From positions 1 to 49,844 of the forward strand of contig NZ_FRDI01000011.1 in assembly GCF_900143255.1 (NCBI RefSeq): 49,844 nucleotides of DNA. The letters are read 5' to 3'. The stretch is from Desulfovibrio litoralis DSM 11393. GTDB lineage: Bacteria; Desulfobacterota; Desulfovibrionia; Desulfovibrionales; Desulfovibrionaceae. A model generated the notes under the pieces. The model was not told the DNA's origin. It worked only from the letters and a program-made list of their open reading frames with translations, and made no database searches. Of this stretch, positions 36,370 to 43,993 are shown one piece after another. Within the stretch, counting starts at the first letter, position 1; every line of letters begins with the position of its first letter. The translations under genes were made by a program, and so were the position numbers.

Positions 36370-37236
36370 ATGACAAAAGATACATTTTTTGTAAATAGCC
36401 GAGACGTTTTATTACAAATTACATTATTAACTGTTGGTTGTTCTATTTATGCCTTTGGCGTTAAGAGTATACTCGTACCTCAAGAATTCATCAGTGGCGG
36501 AATTTTCGGACTTGGTATGTTAATCTATTATGCTTCCGGAATTTTAAGCCCCGCTATTTTATATGGCTTGTTAAATATTCCACTTTTTATTGCCGGTTGG
36601 GCTTTTTTAAGTCGCAGGTTTTTTTTCTATAGCCTTTACGGAATGGCGATAACAACAGTCGCCGCAGAGTATATTACTTATGTTATGCCCCTTAAAGACC
36701 CTTTAATTTCGGCTATAACCGCCGGTTGTATCTGTGGGGTTGGGCTTGGAATAATTTTTCACTCTAAAGGTTGCGACGGCGGAACTTCGGTAATCGCCAG
36801 TATAGTTCATGATAAATATGGAATAAAAATAGGTACGCTAAACCTTGTTATGAATTTATTTATTTTCGCACTGGCTTTATTTTATCTTGATTTTGATAAG
36901 ATTATGTATTCTGTTGTTTTTATTTATGTTACAAGTTATGTAACTGATTCTGTTTTATCTATGTTTAACCAGCGCAAATTGGTTTTTATCATCTCAGAAC
37001 ACAACCACGCCATTGCTGACGCTGTTTTAAAACAGCTTAACAGAGGAGCCACCTTTATTCAAGGACACGGCGCCTTTTCCGGTGCCAAAAAAGATATACT
37101 AATGGTTGTAATTCATAACCATCAAATAAAACAGATAGAAAGCTTAATTTTTCAAATAGATCAAAAAGCTTTTGTAATTATTGAAAATACTTTTAACGTT
37201 CTTGGAACAGGCTTTTCTAAGGTAAAAAAATATTGA
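36370..37236 (+). CDS. YitT-family membrane protein (DUF161/DUF2179)
   Basis: 288 residues. About five membrane spans in the first 195 residues, with the family stretches YAFGVKSILVPQEFISGGIFGLG and FHSKGCDGGTSVIASIVHDKYG. The C-terminal 80 residues are a soluble DUF2179 domain (HNHAIADAVLKQLNRGATFIQGHGAFSG). The function is not established; transport is often supposed. Upstream spacing to the divergent CBS gene is about 215 bp and contains AACAATTGTTATA, also seen at 32530. There is a weak ribosome-binding site. Confidence 0.82.
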   Translation: MTKDTFFVNSRDVLLQITLLTVGCSIYAFGVKSILVPQEFISGGIFGLGMLIYYASGILSPAILYGLLNIPLFIAGWAFLSRRFFFYSLYGMAITTVAAEYITYVMPLKDPLISAITAGCICGVGLGIIFHSKGCDGGTSVIASIVHDKYGIKIGTLNLVMNLFIFALALFYLDFDKIMYSVVFIYVTSYVTDSVLSMFNQRKLVFIISEHNHAIADAVLKQLNRGATFIQGHGAFSGAKKDILMVVIHNHQIKQIESLIFQIDQKAFVIIENTFNVLGTGFSKVKKY

Positions 37237-37304
37237 TTTTATTATCTTTTAAACATAGTTATTAAAAAGAGTGTTTACTAAAAACTATACTAAAAAAAGA
37301 TACT

Positions 37305-38231
37305 ATGTTTATACCTATTTTAAATCCTGAAGAAAATGTAATTTCAAGAGTAGCCGCCATTCACGATTTATCCGGCTTTGGACGCACTTCTTTAACCGTT
37401 GTTATACCTATTTTGGCAAGTATGGGCATTCAAGTTTGCCCCCTGCCTACTGCTGTTTTATCTACGCATACCGCAGGTTTTGAAAACTTTAGCTTTATTG
37501 ACTTAACCGAAACCATGTTCGCATCTTTAAAACATTGGCGTAGTTTAAATCTCAAGTTTGAAGCCGTTTACAGTGGTTTTTTAGGCTCGGCCGACCAAGT
37601 AAATGCCGTTGCCGAATGTTTTGAACATTGTCTTAAACAAGACGGCTTAGCTCTCGTTGACCCTGTTTTGGGCGATAACGGCGTTTTAGATCCGACAATG
37701 ACCCCTGAAATTGTGGAAAGTATGCGTTGGCTTGTTACCAAAGCGGATATTATCACGCCTAACTTTACCGAAGCCGCCTTGCTTTTAAACGAAGAATATA
37801 CAGAAAATATAAATGAAAACCTTTTAAAAAACTGGCTTATTCGCCTAACCGAATTAGGACCGAGAGTCGCCGTTATTACAAGTACGCCTTTACAAAACAG
37901 CGTTTTTAATCCTCGCTTAAAAGACAATAATCAGGCACACGATTTCGTTTTCGCTTATGACAAAGCCAACAAACTTGGTTGGAAAATACCTTGTAAATAT
38001 GTGCCTGCACACTATCCCGGAACGGGAGACACCTTTGCCAGTGTTTTACTTGGAAGTTTATTGCAAGGTGATAACTTGCCGCTTGCGATTGAACGAGCTG
38101 TTCAATTTGTGGGTTTAGGAATTAGGGCAACTTTTGGACACGGGACACCACCAAGAGATGGTATTATGCTCGAACGAGTTTTACACGCCCTTTCAACCCC
38201 TGTAACAAACAGCAATTATGAGTTGTTTTAG
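37305..38231 (+). CDS. Pyridoxal/pyridoxamine kinase
   Basis: 308 residues, ribokinase-like PdxY/PdxK fold. HDLSGFGRTSLTVVIPILASMG with substrate-binding residues, PTAVLSTHTAGF, GFLGSADQV, VDPVLGDNG, ITPNFTEAALLL, and the anion hole GTGDTFASVLLG with catalytic Asp. It phosphorylates B6 vitamers to feed PLP enzymes. The ATG has only a weak AAAGA upstream. It lies 68 nt after the YitT gene and overlaps the next small gene by 14 nt. Confidence 0.85.
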   Translation: MFIPILNPEENVISRVAAIHDLSGFGRTSLTVVIPILASMGIQVCPLPTAVLSTHTAGFENFSFIDLTETMFASLKHWRSLNLKFEAVYSGFLGSADQVNAVAECFEHCLKQDGLALVDPVLGDNGVLDPTMTPEIVESMRWLVTKADIITPNFTEAALLLNEEYTENINENLLKNWLIRLTELGPRVAVITSTPLQNSVFNPRLKDNNQAHDFVFAYDKANKLGWKIPCKYVPAHYPGTGDTFASVLLGSLLQGDNLPLAIERAVQFVGLGIRATFGHGTPPRDGIMLERVLHALSTPVTNSNYELF

Positions 38232-38574
38232 TAAGATGCACCAGCCTAACAACATTAAAGCGATAGTAAAAACAAATAACAAACAGCAAGGGATAAACAG
38301 TCTTTTCCTTGCTGTTTCACTGTTTTTAACAAGCTATGCTACTATAACCTGGAGTATTCTTATCTTATCCATAACTCACACAGAGTTAGGCATGTTAGCA
38401 TCAAAAATAAGACTCTGGGATATATTTAATTTCAATCCATATATATTAAATATAATGGCATTCATCTCTGGTCTTATTATTTTAAAAACCCATAGATGGC
38501 TGACATGGCTAAATTTATATATGCTATTTACTTATCCATTAATAGGATTTTCTATAGCCCTAAAATTCCGTTAA
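38218..38574 (+). CDS. Small membrane protein, array family 1
   Basis: 118 residues with three hydrophobic spans (about 26-52, 72-92, 96-115). No known family recognised. FNFNPYILNIMAFISGLIIL and HRWLTWLNLY align with the next gene (FNINPYLVNII...YRWISGLSVV), so the two are paralogs. The start overlaps the pyridoxal kinase stop by 14 nt, which suggests coupling; an internal ATG at 38236 is an alternative. It is the first gene of the ten-gene array. Confidence 0.55.
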   Translation: MSCFSKMHQPNNIKAIVKTNNKQQGINSLFLAVSLFLTSYATITWSILILSITHTELGMLASKIRLWDIFNFNPYILNIMAFISGLIILKTHRWLTWLNLYMLFTYPLIGFSIALKFR

Positions 38575-38600
38575 CAAACCGCAATCAGGAGTTAATTTTA

Positions 38601-38954
38601 ATGACAAATATCCCCCAAGAACTGACAGACACAGAACAAAAACACGCTATGAGAAGTTGTGTGTTTGCTCTTATTTCCAACACACTGACAGTCTATACTT
38701 TTTTTGTTTATGCTATTGTTTTTGTTAAAGAACGCCAACTGCCCCTTTTATCAAATATCCAAGATTTACCGATTTTTAATATTAACCCCTATCTGGTGAA
38801 TATTATTGTTTTAATTATAAGTATCGCTGTTTTGAGAATAAATACAAAATATAGGTGGATTAGCGGGTTATCTGTTGTTTTAAATACAATAATGTTTATT
38901 TTTGGTTCAAGTTTCTTCTTTTTAATCTTGCTTTCAACGAGCCATATCGTTTAG
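38601..38954 (+). CDS. Small membrane protein, array family 1 (paralog)
   Basis: 117 residues from ATG 38601, chosen for the AGGAGTT 9-13 nt upstream; a longer open frame from 38496 overlaps the previous gene and is less likely. Three hydrophobic spans. A short soluble N-terminus (TNIPQELTDTEQKHAMRS) precedes them. FNINPYLVNIIVLIISI and the YRW motif link it to the gene at 38218. Function unknown. Confidence 0.6.
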   Translation: MTNIPQELTDTEQKHAMRSCVFALISNTLTVYTFFVYAIVFVKERQLPLLSNIQDLPIFNINPYLVNIIVLIISIAVLRINTKYRWISGLSVVLNTIMFIFGSSFFFLILLSTSHIV

Positions 38955-39019
38955 TATAAACTTATTAATTACAATAACATTAACTTTTAAACCAAAATCA
39001 CAATCAAGGGCAAGTTAAA

Positions 39020-39418
39020 ATGTCTAACCCAACCAAACCAGCAAAAGTCAGAGTAAAAAGCAACACAGCTTATTTTTTAGGTATTTTTTCAATTATATTC
39101 GGGTGTTATTTACTATTCCTCCATCTATATTATATAGTGGCTCGAACGCTTTACTATTCGGACTTATATCTTAATATGACTTTTTGGGTCTCTTACATAG
39201 ATAACAACGCTTTTTTAAGCAACCTTCTTGAGCGATCTTATCTCGCACTAGGCATATTGGGACCGAGCATAGGAATAATTCCCGCATTATACGGGCGAGA
39301 CAAATTCAGTAACGGAAGAATACTCTCTTTAATCGGCTTAATTTTTAATCTTATTCTAATGATTCTTTCCGTATTATTAATATTTGTTGCGACAATGTTT
39401 GAATGTCCGGTTCAATAG
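39020..39418 (+). CDS. Small membrane protein, array family 2
   Basis: 132 residues. A short basic N-terminus (PTKPAKVRVKSN), then spans at about 17-40, 75-90 and 101-126. The segment YGRDKFSNGRILSLIGLI and the first span YFLGIFSIIFGCYLLF recur almost unchanged in the next gene. The DNA behind the last 40 residues is nearly identical between them. This one lacks the zinc ribbon. AAGGG lies 11 nt before the ATG. Function unknown. Confidence 0.65.
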   Translation: MSNPTKPAKVRVKSNTAYFLGIFSIIFGCYLLFLHLYYIVARTLYYSDLYLNMTFWVSYIDNNAFLSNLLERSYLALGILGPSIGIIPALYGRDKFSNGRILSLIGLIFNLILMILSVLLIFVATMFECPVQ

Positions 39419-39458
39419 AACTCCATAATATTTTCAAAATAAAAATTCAGGAATATTT

Positions 39459-40007
39459 ATGTATTGCACAAAATGTCAAAAAGACGTTGCAGCCTTAAAC
39501 GGAGTTTGTCCTCAATGTGGGGTTAATCTTAGCCATGCTCCGACCTTAGCAATACCAAATTCTACACCAAACAATATTTCAACTGGTTCTATAGAAGTAT
39601 CTGAAACAAACTATAAAGCAAAAGGCAAAACAGAAAGTAACCAAAGTAACCAAAGTAGACAAAGTAATCAAAGTAATCAAAGTAATCTGGGCTATTTTTT
39701 AGGAATTTTTTCAATTATCTTTGGCTGTTATCTTCTTTTTGCACATTTGTACTATATGGAAATATTGCCGGATATGATGTTTTGGATTTTTTATATAGAA
39801 GGTAGCGACTTTACGAGCAAGTTTTTTTACCAATCTTATCTCTCTCTAGGTATATTCGGACCGGTAATAGGGATAGTTCCTGCATTATACGGGCGAGACA
39901 AATTCAGTAACGGAAGAATACTCTCTTTAATCGGCTTAATTCTTAATCTTATTCTAATTATTTTTTCCATATTATTAATATTTGTTGCGATAACTGTTGA
40001 ATCGTAA
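39459..40007 (+). CDS. Zinc-ribbon plus family-2 membrane protein
   Basis: 182 residues. A zinc ribbon (Cys3, Cys6, Cys17, Cys20 in MYCTKCQKDVAALNGVCPQC) is followed by a polar linker ending in a Ser-Asn-Gln repeat, then the same three-span membrane module as the preceding gene (GYFLGIFSIIFGCYLLF...YGRDKFSNGRILSLIG). It is a chimera of the array's ribbon module and the family-2 module. Topology and function are unknown. Zinc ribbons of this CxxC-x10-CxxC kind are common on small bacterial membrane proteins. Confidence 0.7.
   Translation: MYCTKCQKDVAALNGVCPQCGVNLSHAPTLAIPNSTPNNISTGSIEVSETNYKAKGKTESNQSNQSRQSNQSNQSNLGYFLGIFSIIFGCYLLFAHLYYMEILPDMMFWIFYIEGSDFTSKFFYQSYLSLGIFGPVIGIVPALYGRDKFSNGRILSLIGLILNLILIIFSILLIFVAITVES
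39634..39687 (+). repeat. Six 9-bp tandem repeats in a coding linker
   Basis: Units AAAGTAACC, AAAGTAACC, AAAGTAGAC, AAAGTAATC (three times). In frame, each encodes Gln/Ser/Asn-type triplets (NQS). Length change would not shift the frame. Confidence 0.85.
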
Positions 40008-40029
40008 ACATAAAAACTAAGGAGCCTTT

Positions 40030-40551
40030 GTGTACTGCCGTAATTGTCAAAACAATAGTGTTAACTCTAACGGAGTTTGTCCAGAATGTGGACTATCTCA
40101 AAAAATTAAAAAAGAACCTGCACCATATATTCCTTATTTAGATGTGTCCTTGCGTTTAAAGAACGCTTTTTTGTTGATTGAAAAATATAAGATGTATTCC
40201 CCAAAAGGGATCATGATGCGTCCGCAAGACAAAAACAACGCGCCGACTTTCTCTGAGAAAATGGAACTGTTTTCTTGGATGACTTTTTTCTTTGGACCAT
40301 TGTATTATCTATTTCTCGGAATGTGGCGTAAGGGATTAGTTTTACTTGCAATTAACATCATACTGGGAAGTGCTTTCGAACTATGGACCATATATATTTT
40401 ATCAATAATGGGAATTGACATATTATTAATAATACAAATCTTTTATTTCACCAACATTGCATTCCTTATTACGCTTCACATTATCTTTGCAAAAACCGCC
40501 TTTTATGACCGTTACAGAACAATTATCAAAAAAGAAGCTTTTTGGTGGTAG
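40030..40551 (+). CDS. Zinc-ribbon plus DUF2628-like membrane protein
   Basis: 173 residues, GTG start with AAGGAG 6-8 nt upstream. Diverged zinc ribbon (MYCRNCQNNSVNSNGVCPEC). The rest matches the array's third module: YLDVSLRLKNAFLLIEKYKM, FSWMTFFFGPLYYLFLGMWRKGL, two or three hydrophobic spans and the C-terminus YDRYRTIIKKEAFWW. The FFF-P-YY-x4-GMWRKGL segment is what I know from DUF2628. Function unknown. Confidence 0.7.
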   Translation: MYCRNCQNNSVNSNGVCPECGLSQKIKKEPAPYIPYLDVSLRLKNAFLLIEKYKMYSPKGIMMRPQDKNNAPTFSEKMELFSWMTFFFGPLYYLFLGMWRKGLVLLAINIILGSAFELWTIYILSIMGIDILLIIQIFYFTNIAFLITLHIIFAKTAFYDRYRTIIKKEAFWW

Positions 40552-40597
40552 ATTTTTAATTTACATTTTAACATTGAAACAAGAAAAAGAAGCATTT

Positions 40598-40927
40598 ATG
40601 TACTGCACAAAGTGCCAAAAAGACGTTGCCGCCTTAAACGGAGTTTGCCCTCAATGTGGGCAAGACCTGACAATATTAAAAAACAGAAAACCAATCAATC
40701 AAACAGCGACAATACCTAAAAATAAGGCTATATACTGTCCTCATTGCCAAAAATATGTGATTGAATCAAATGGTGCTTGTTCTCAATGTCATGAAAACCT
40801 TACAACCTCAACCCCAGAATCTCAAACAACTCAAAACAATAACAAACATACTGGCATAACTGTTTTACTTTTTATAATTTTATCTGTTACAGTATTTTTT
40901 ATTTTGCAATATTTATACAAACACTAA
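40598..40927 (+). CDS. Double zinc-ribbon, single-span membrane protein
   Basis: 109 residues from ATG 40598. Two ribbons: MYCTKCQKDVAALNGVCPQC and AIYCPHCQKYVIESNGACSQC. A polar Thr/Gln/Asn-rich stretch and one C-terminal membrane span (ITVLLFIILSVTVFFILQYLY) follow, so it is tail-anchored. The ribbon and about 45 bp of upstream DNA are near-identical to those of the gene at 41031. A longer frame from 40457 would overlap the previous gene. Confidence 0.65.
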   Translation: MYCTKCQKDVAALNGVCPQCGQDLTILKNRKPINQTATIPKNKAIYCPHCQKYVIESNGACSQCHENLTTSTPESQTTQNNNKHTGITVLLFIILSVTVFFILQYLYKH

Positions 40928-41030
40928 TGAAAACAAGATATTACAACGATTAAAATTTGTAAGAAAGAAGTTTTGAGCGGTAAATTTTTAATTTAACATT
41001 TTAACATTGAAACAATAAAAAGGAGCATTT

Positions 41031-41678
41031 ATGTATTGCACAAAGTGTCAAAAAGACGTTGCCGCCTTAAACGGAGTTTGCCCTCAATGTGGGCTTAACC
41101 TTACCACAACTCCACCTTCAGCAAGACAAACGCCTCAACCCCAAAACATACAAAATCAAAACACCCAAAACTCAGATAATCCCTACCCAAACAACGATCC
41201 AAACCAAAATACCCAAGGGCAAAACAATTCCGCTCAACAAAACCAAACACTACGAGCTTTTTTCCCGCCTCATATTGACAACCTCGGTTTACCCTTTCGT
41301 TTAAAGTTAGCTTTTTTATTAATTGAAAAATATAAGATGCATTCTCCAAACGGAATAATGATGAGTCCGCAAGACACAAACAAAGCTCCGACCTTTTCTG
41401 AGAAAATGGAAATGTTTTCATGGCTGACCTTTTTCTTTACGGCATGGTATTATATTTTTACCGGTATGTGGCGTAAAGGTTTGAGTATCTTTGGAATTAG
41501 CATTGCAATAGCGATAGTTTTTGAAATTTTTACCGCAGCTATGTACACGGAAGAAGAACTTTTATTTGCAAACTTGATTAATGCTGTGATCAACATAGCT
41601 TTAAATATTATTTGGGCAAAAACAGCTTTTTATGACCGCTATCGTACTATTGTTAGAAAAGAAGTCTTTTGGTGGTAA
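41031..41678 (+). CDS. Zinc-ribbon, Asn/Gln-rich linker and DUF2628-like membrane protein
   Basis: 215 residues, the longest in the array. Zinc ribbon at 1-20, a low-complexity Asn/Gln/Pro linker (about 25-72), then the DUF2628-like module: FPPHIDNLGLPFRLKLAFLL, FSWLTFFFTAWYYIFTGMWRKGL, and a C-terminus ending YDRYRTIVRKEVFWW. AAGGAGC precedes the ATG. The membrane module is closest to those at 41758 and 42355. Confidence 0.7.
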   Translation: MYCTKCQKDVAALNGVCPQCGLNLTTTPPSARQTPQPQNIQNQNTQNSDNPYPNNDPNQNTQGQNNSAQQNQTLRAFFPPHIDNLGLPFRLKLAFLLIEKYKMHSPNGIMMSPQDTNKAPTFSEKMEMFSWLTFFFTAWYYIFTGMWRKGLSIFGISIAIAIVFEIFTAAMYTEEELLFANLINAVINIALNIIWAKTAFYDRYRTIVRKEVFWW

Positions 41679-41757
41679 ACCACATTGACAAGGCATAGAC
41701 AAATAACCCTTTTCTATTAAAACCTTACAAGATGTAAAACCTTAACAGGAACTACCC

Positions 41758-42270
41758 ATGCAAAACCCAACAGAACAAAGCCAAGAACAAGCTCACCCAC
41801 AAACGGAGCAACAGGCAAAAATCACGCAAACAGACCAAAACCCAAATGGCGAGTTTCCACCACATATAGCTTATCTTGATGTTTCGCTTCGTGTACAAAA
41901 AGCCTTTATGTTAATTGAAAAATATAAGATGCACTCTCCAGAAGGAATAATGATGAGTCCCCAAGACAAAAACAACGCTCCGACTTTTTCTGAAAAGATG
42001 GCAATGTTCTCATGGTTAACGCTTTTCTTTACATTTTGGTATTATCTTTTTACCGGTATGTGGCGTAAGGGCTTAGTGATAATGGGTGTTGGTGTTTTTC
42101 TCGCAATAGCTTTTGAAAGTTTTACTCCATCTAAATATATGGTAGAAAAATATTTTATAGCAACGTGCATCTACGCTCTAATCAGTATAGCTTTCAATAT
42201 TCTTTGGGCAAAAACCGCTTTTTATGACCGCTATCGTACTATTGTTAAAAAAGAAGTTTTTTGGTGGTAA
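41758..42270 (+). CDS. DUF2628-like membrane protein without zinc ribbon
   Basis: 170 residues. A soluble Gln-rich N-terminus (TEQSQEQAHPQTEQQAK) replaces the ribbon. Then FPPHIAYLDVSLRVQKAFML, IEKYKMHSPEGIMMSPQDKN, FSWLTLFFTFWYYLFTGMWRKGL, hydrophobic spans, and the end YDRYRTIVKKEVFWW. AGGAACTACCC precedes the ATG, as in the next gene. Function unknown. Confidence 0.7.
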   Translation: MQNPTEQSQEQAHPQTEQQAKITQTDQNPNGEFPPHIAYLDVSLRVQKAFMLIEKYKMHSPEGIMMSPQDKNNAPTFSEKMAMFSWLTLFFTFWYYLFTGMWRKGLVIMGVGVFLAIAFESFTPSKYMVEKYFIATCIYALISIAFNILWAKTAFYDRYRTIVKKEVFWW

Positions 42271-42354
42271 AACAACGTTAACAAAGTATAGACGGATAGC
42301 CCTTTTACATTAAAACCTTACCATATATGTAAAACCTATTAACAGGAACTACCC

Positions 42355-42849
42355 ATGCAAAACCCAACAGAACAAAGCCAAGAACCAAGCACACAACAAT
42401 ACACTCAAGCAAGCCAAACAGACCAAGACCCAAATGGCGAATTTCCACCACATATAGCTAATCTTGATGTTTCACTTCGTTTAAAAAATGCTTTTATGTT
42501 GATTGAAAAATATAAAATGCATTCTCCAAGCGGAATAATGATGAGTCCCCAAGACAAAAACAACGCTCCACCCGCTTCCGACAACAGAAAAATGGTTTCA
42601 TGGCTTACTTTTTTCTTTACACCATTTTATTATATTTTTACCGGCATGTGGCGTAAAGGTTTAGTTATATTAGCTGGAACTGTTTTATTTATGTTCGCTT
42701 TAGAAATGATATTTTTGACATTATTCAACAGAGAGATACCAGATCCATTTTATAGTCCATTCACTATTACGAATGCTGTTATCTGGGCAAAAACAGCCTT
42801 TTATGACCGCTATAGACAAGTTGTGAAAAAAGAAGTCTTTTGGTGGTAA
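42355..42849 (+). CDS. DUF2628-like membrane protein, tandem duplicate
   Basis: 164 residues. N-terminus and upstream DNA (TTAACAGGAACTACCC) are nearly the same as at 41758, marking a recent tandem duplication. The module is conserved (FPPHIANLDVSLRLKNAFML, FFFTPFYYIFTGMWRKGL, YDRYRQVVKKEVFWW). The central spans have diverged most. Function unknown. Confidence 0.7.
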   Translation: MQNPTEQSQEPSTQQYTQASQTDQDPNGEFPPHIANLDVSLRLKNAFMLIEKYKMHSPSGIMMSPQDKNNAPPASDNRKMVSWLTFFFTPFYYIFTGMWRKGLVILAGTVLFMFALEMIFLTLFNREIPDPFYSPFTITNAVIWAKTAFYDRYRQVVKKEVFWW

Positions 42850-42950
42850 ACCTCGTTGACAAGATATTTGTCATGGTGTAACGTAACAAATAGTAATATC
42901 CTTACACAATATATTTAGATAATATATACAAATAATTAGATATTTTTAAT

Positions 42951-42988
42951 CTTATTTTAGTTTTAAAATAAGTTTTCTGTTTTTTTTG
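42951..42988 (+). terminator. Low-GC terminator inside the array
   Basis: CTTATTTTA (42951-42959) pairs with TAAAATAAG (42964-42972), followed by TTTTCTGTTTTTTTT. A competing hairpin AGTTTTCT/AGAAAACT (42971-43000) overlaps it. Confidence 0.4.
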
Positions 42989-43066
42989 AAATAGAAAACT
43001 TTCGGTGTATATTGTTTTTTTACTAAACCCTATAAACTATGACAACCCCGTTAACAGGAGCTACCC

Positions 43067-43549
43067 ATGCAAGAACCTACAGAACAAAACCAAGAACAAG
43101 CCGCCCCGCAAGCAGGAGCAACACAAGCAAACTCAACAACCACGGATTTTCCACCACATATAGATAACCTCGGTGTATCTTTTCGCTTAAAACGTGCTTT
43201 TGCACTGATTGAAAAGTATAAGTTAACATCTTTCGGCATGTCTATGGACACTCCTGCCGACGCTAAAGACAAAAGAACCTTTTCTGAAAACTTACAATTG
43301 TTTTCTTGGCTCGCTTTTTTCTTTGGTCCATTTTATTATTTCTTTACCGGTATGTGGCGTAAGGGCTTAAGTTTTTTAGGCTTATCTATCGTTGCGGGGC
43401 TGTTGATTGACCTAATATTTGGCATGTTCGACATGGGTGAACTCGGAAACGGTGCCGCAGGCTTCATGGTAGCTTATATCTATGGCTCAACCGCTTTTTA
43501 TGACCGCTATCGTACTATTATTAAAGGTGAAAACAACTTCTGGTGGTAA
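43067..43549 (+). CDS. DUF2628-like membrane protein, last of the array
   Basis: 160 residues. Ala/Gln-rich N-terminus, FPPHIDNLGVSFRLKRAFALIEKYKL, FSWLAFFFGPFYYFFTGMWRKGL, two spans with Gly-rich turns, and the end YDRYRTIIKGENNFWW. It differs from its neighbours by lacking the MHSP-GIMMSPQD stretch. AGGAGCTACCC precedes the ATG. A 217-bp gap with a possible terminator separates it from the others, so it may have its own promoter. Confidence 0.7.
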   Translation: MQEPTEQNQEQAAPQAGATQANSTTTDFPPHIDNLGVSFRLKRAFALIEKYKLTSFGMSMDTPADAKDKRTFSENLQLFSWLAFFFGPFYYFFTGMWRKGLSFLGLSIVAGLLIDLIFGMFDMGELGNGAAGFMVAYIYGSTAFYDRYRTIIKGENNFWW

Positions 43550-43592
43550 AATCATAAACAATTTGATATAAATATTGCCAACAAGTTAACAA

Positions 43593-43627
43593 AAAAAGCA
43601 CTCTTAAAAACAAGAGTGCTTTTTTAT
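43593..43627 (+). terminator. Terminator at the end of the array
   Basis: AAAAAGCACTCTT (43593-43605) pairs with AAGAGTGCTTTTT (43612-43624), 13 bp with a 6-nt loop. Confidence 0.92.
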
Positions 43628-43648
43628 TAACTATTTTTTAACTGACAT

Positions 43649-43824
43649 AAGACCATTGCAAAAACCACTCATTTTACAGGAAAATTAAATTCTCCCTTTG
43701 TTTCGGGGATACCCCCGAAGCCCCAAGTCCACTGGCAGGCAAAGCCAGACTAGTGTCCTTATTCGTGTTTTTTGGAGTGTCTTTCTCGCGAAAGCCTCTT
43801 TTGAGCCTATTGTACAATAGTCTC
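43649..43824 (+). repeat. Interspersed repeat, copy H
   Basis: Head AAGACCATTGCAA joins directly to AACCACTCATTTTACAGG (the usual 85-nt stretch between is missing). A GC-rich core follows with CCACTGGCAGGCAAAGCCAG, and the tail is CCTATTGTACAATAGTCTC. Confidence 0.75.
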
Positions 43825-43860
43825 GACATATTTAAGGATACACTGATTAAATGGCTTTCT

Positions 43861-43985
43861 GGAACCGCTCAGTTATTTCGTTTGGCAAGGCACAAGCTTT
43901 TTTGAAGCAGGAGTGGACTCTTCCGTCCATGACTGTTTCAAAAAAAGCGAAGTAACGCCGCCAAACGGAATAACTGAGCGGTTCC
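43861..43985. repeat. 125-bp nested hairpin element
   Basis: Outer arms of 26 nt (43861-43886 and 43960-43985), starting GGAACCGCTCAGTTATT, pair throughout with one T-G position. Inside, GCTTTTTTGAA (43896-43906) pairs with TTTCAAAAAAAGC (43936-43948), and TGGAC/GTCCA (43914-43918 / 43925-43929) closes a 6-nt loop. It begins 36 bp after repeat H and ends 8 bp from the metK stop. It is GC-richer than its surroundings. It may terminate metK, but no T run follows. Confidence 0.85.
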
Positions 43986-43993
43986 TTAAATAA

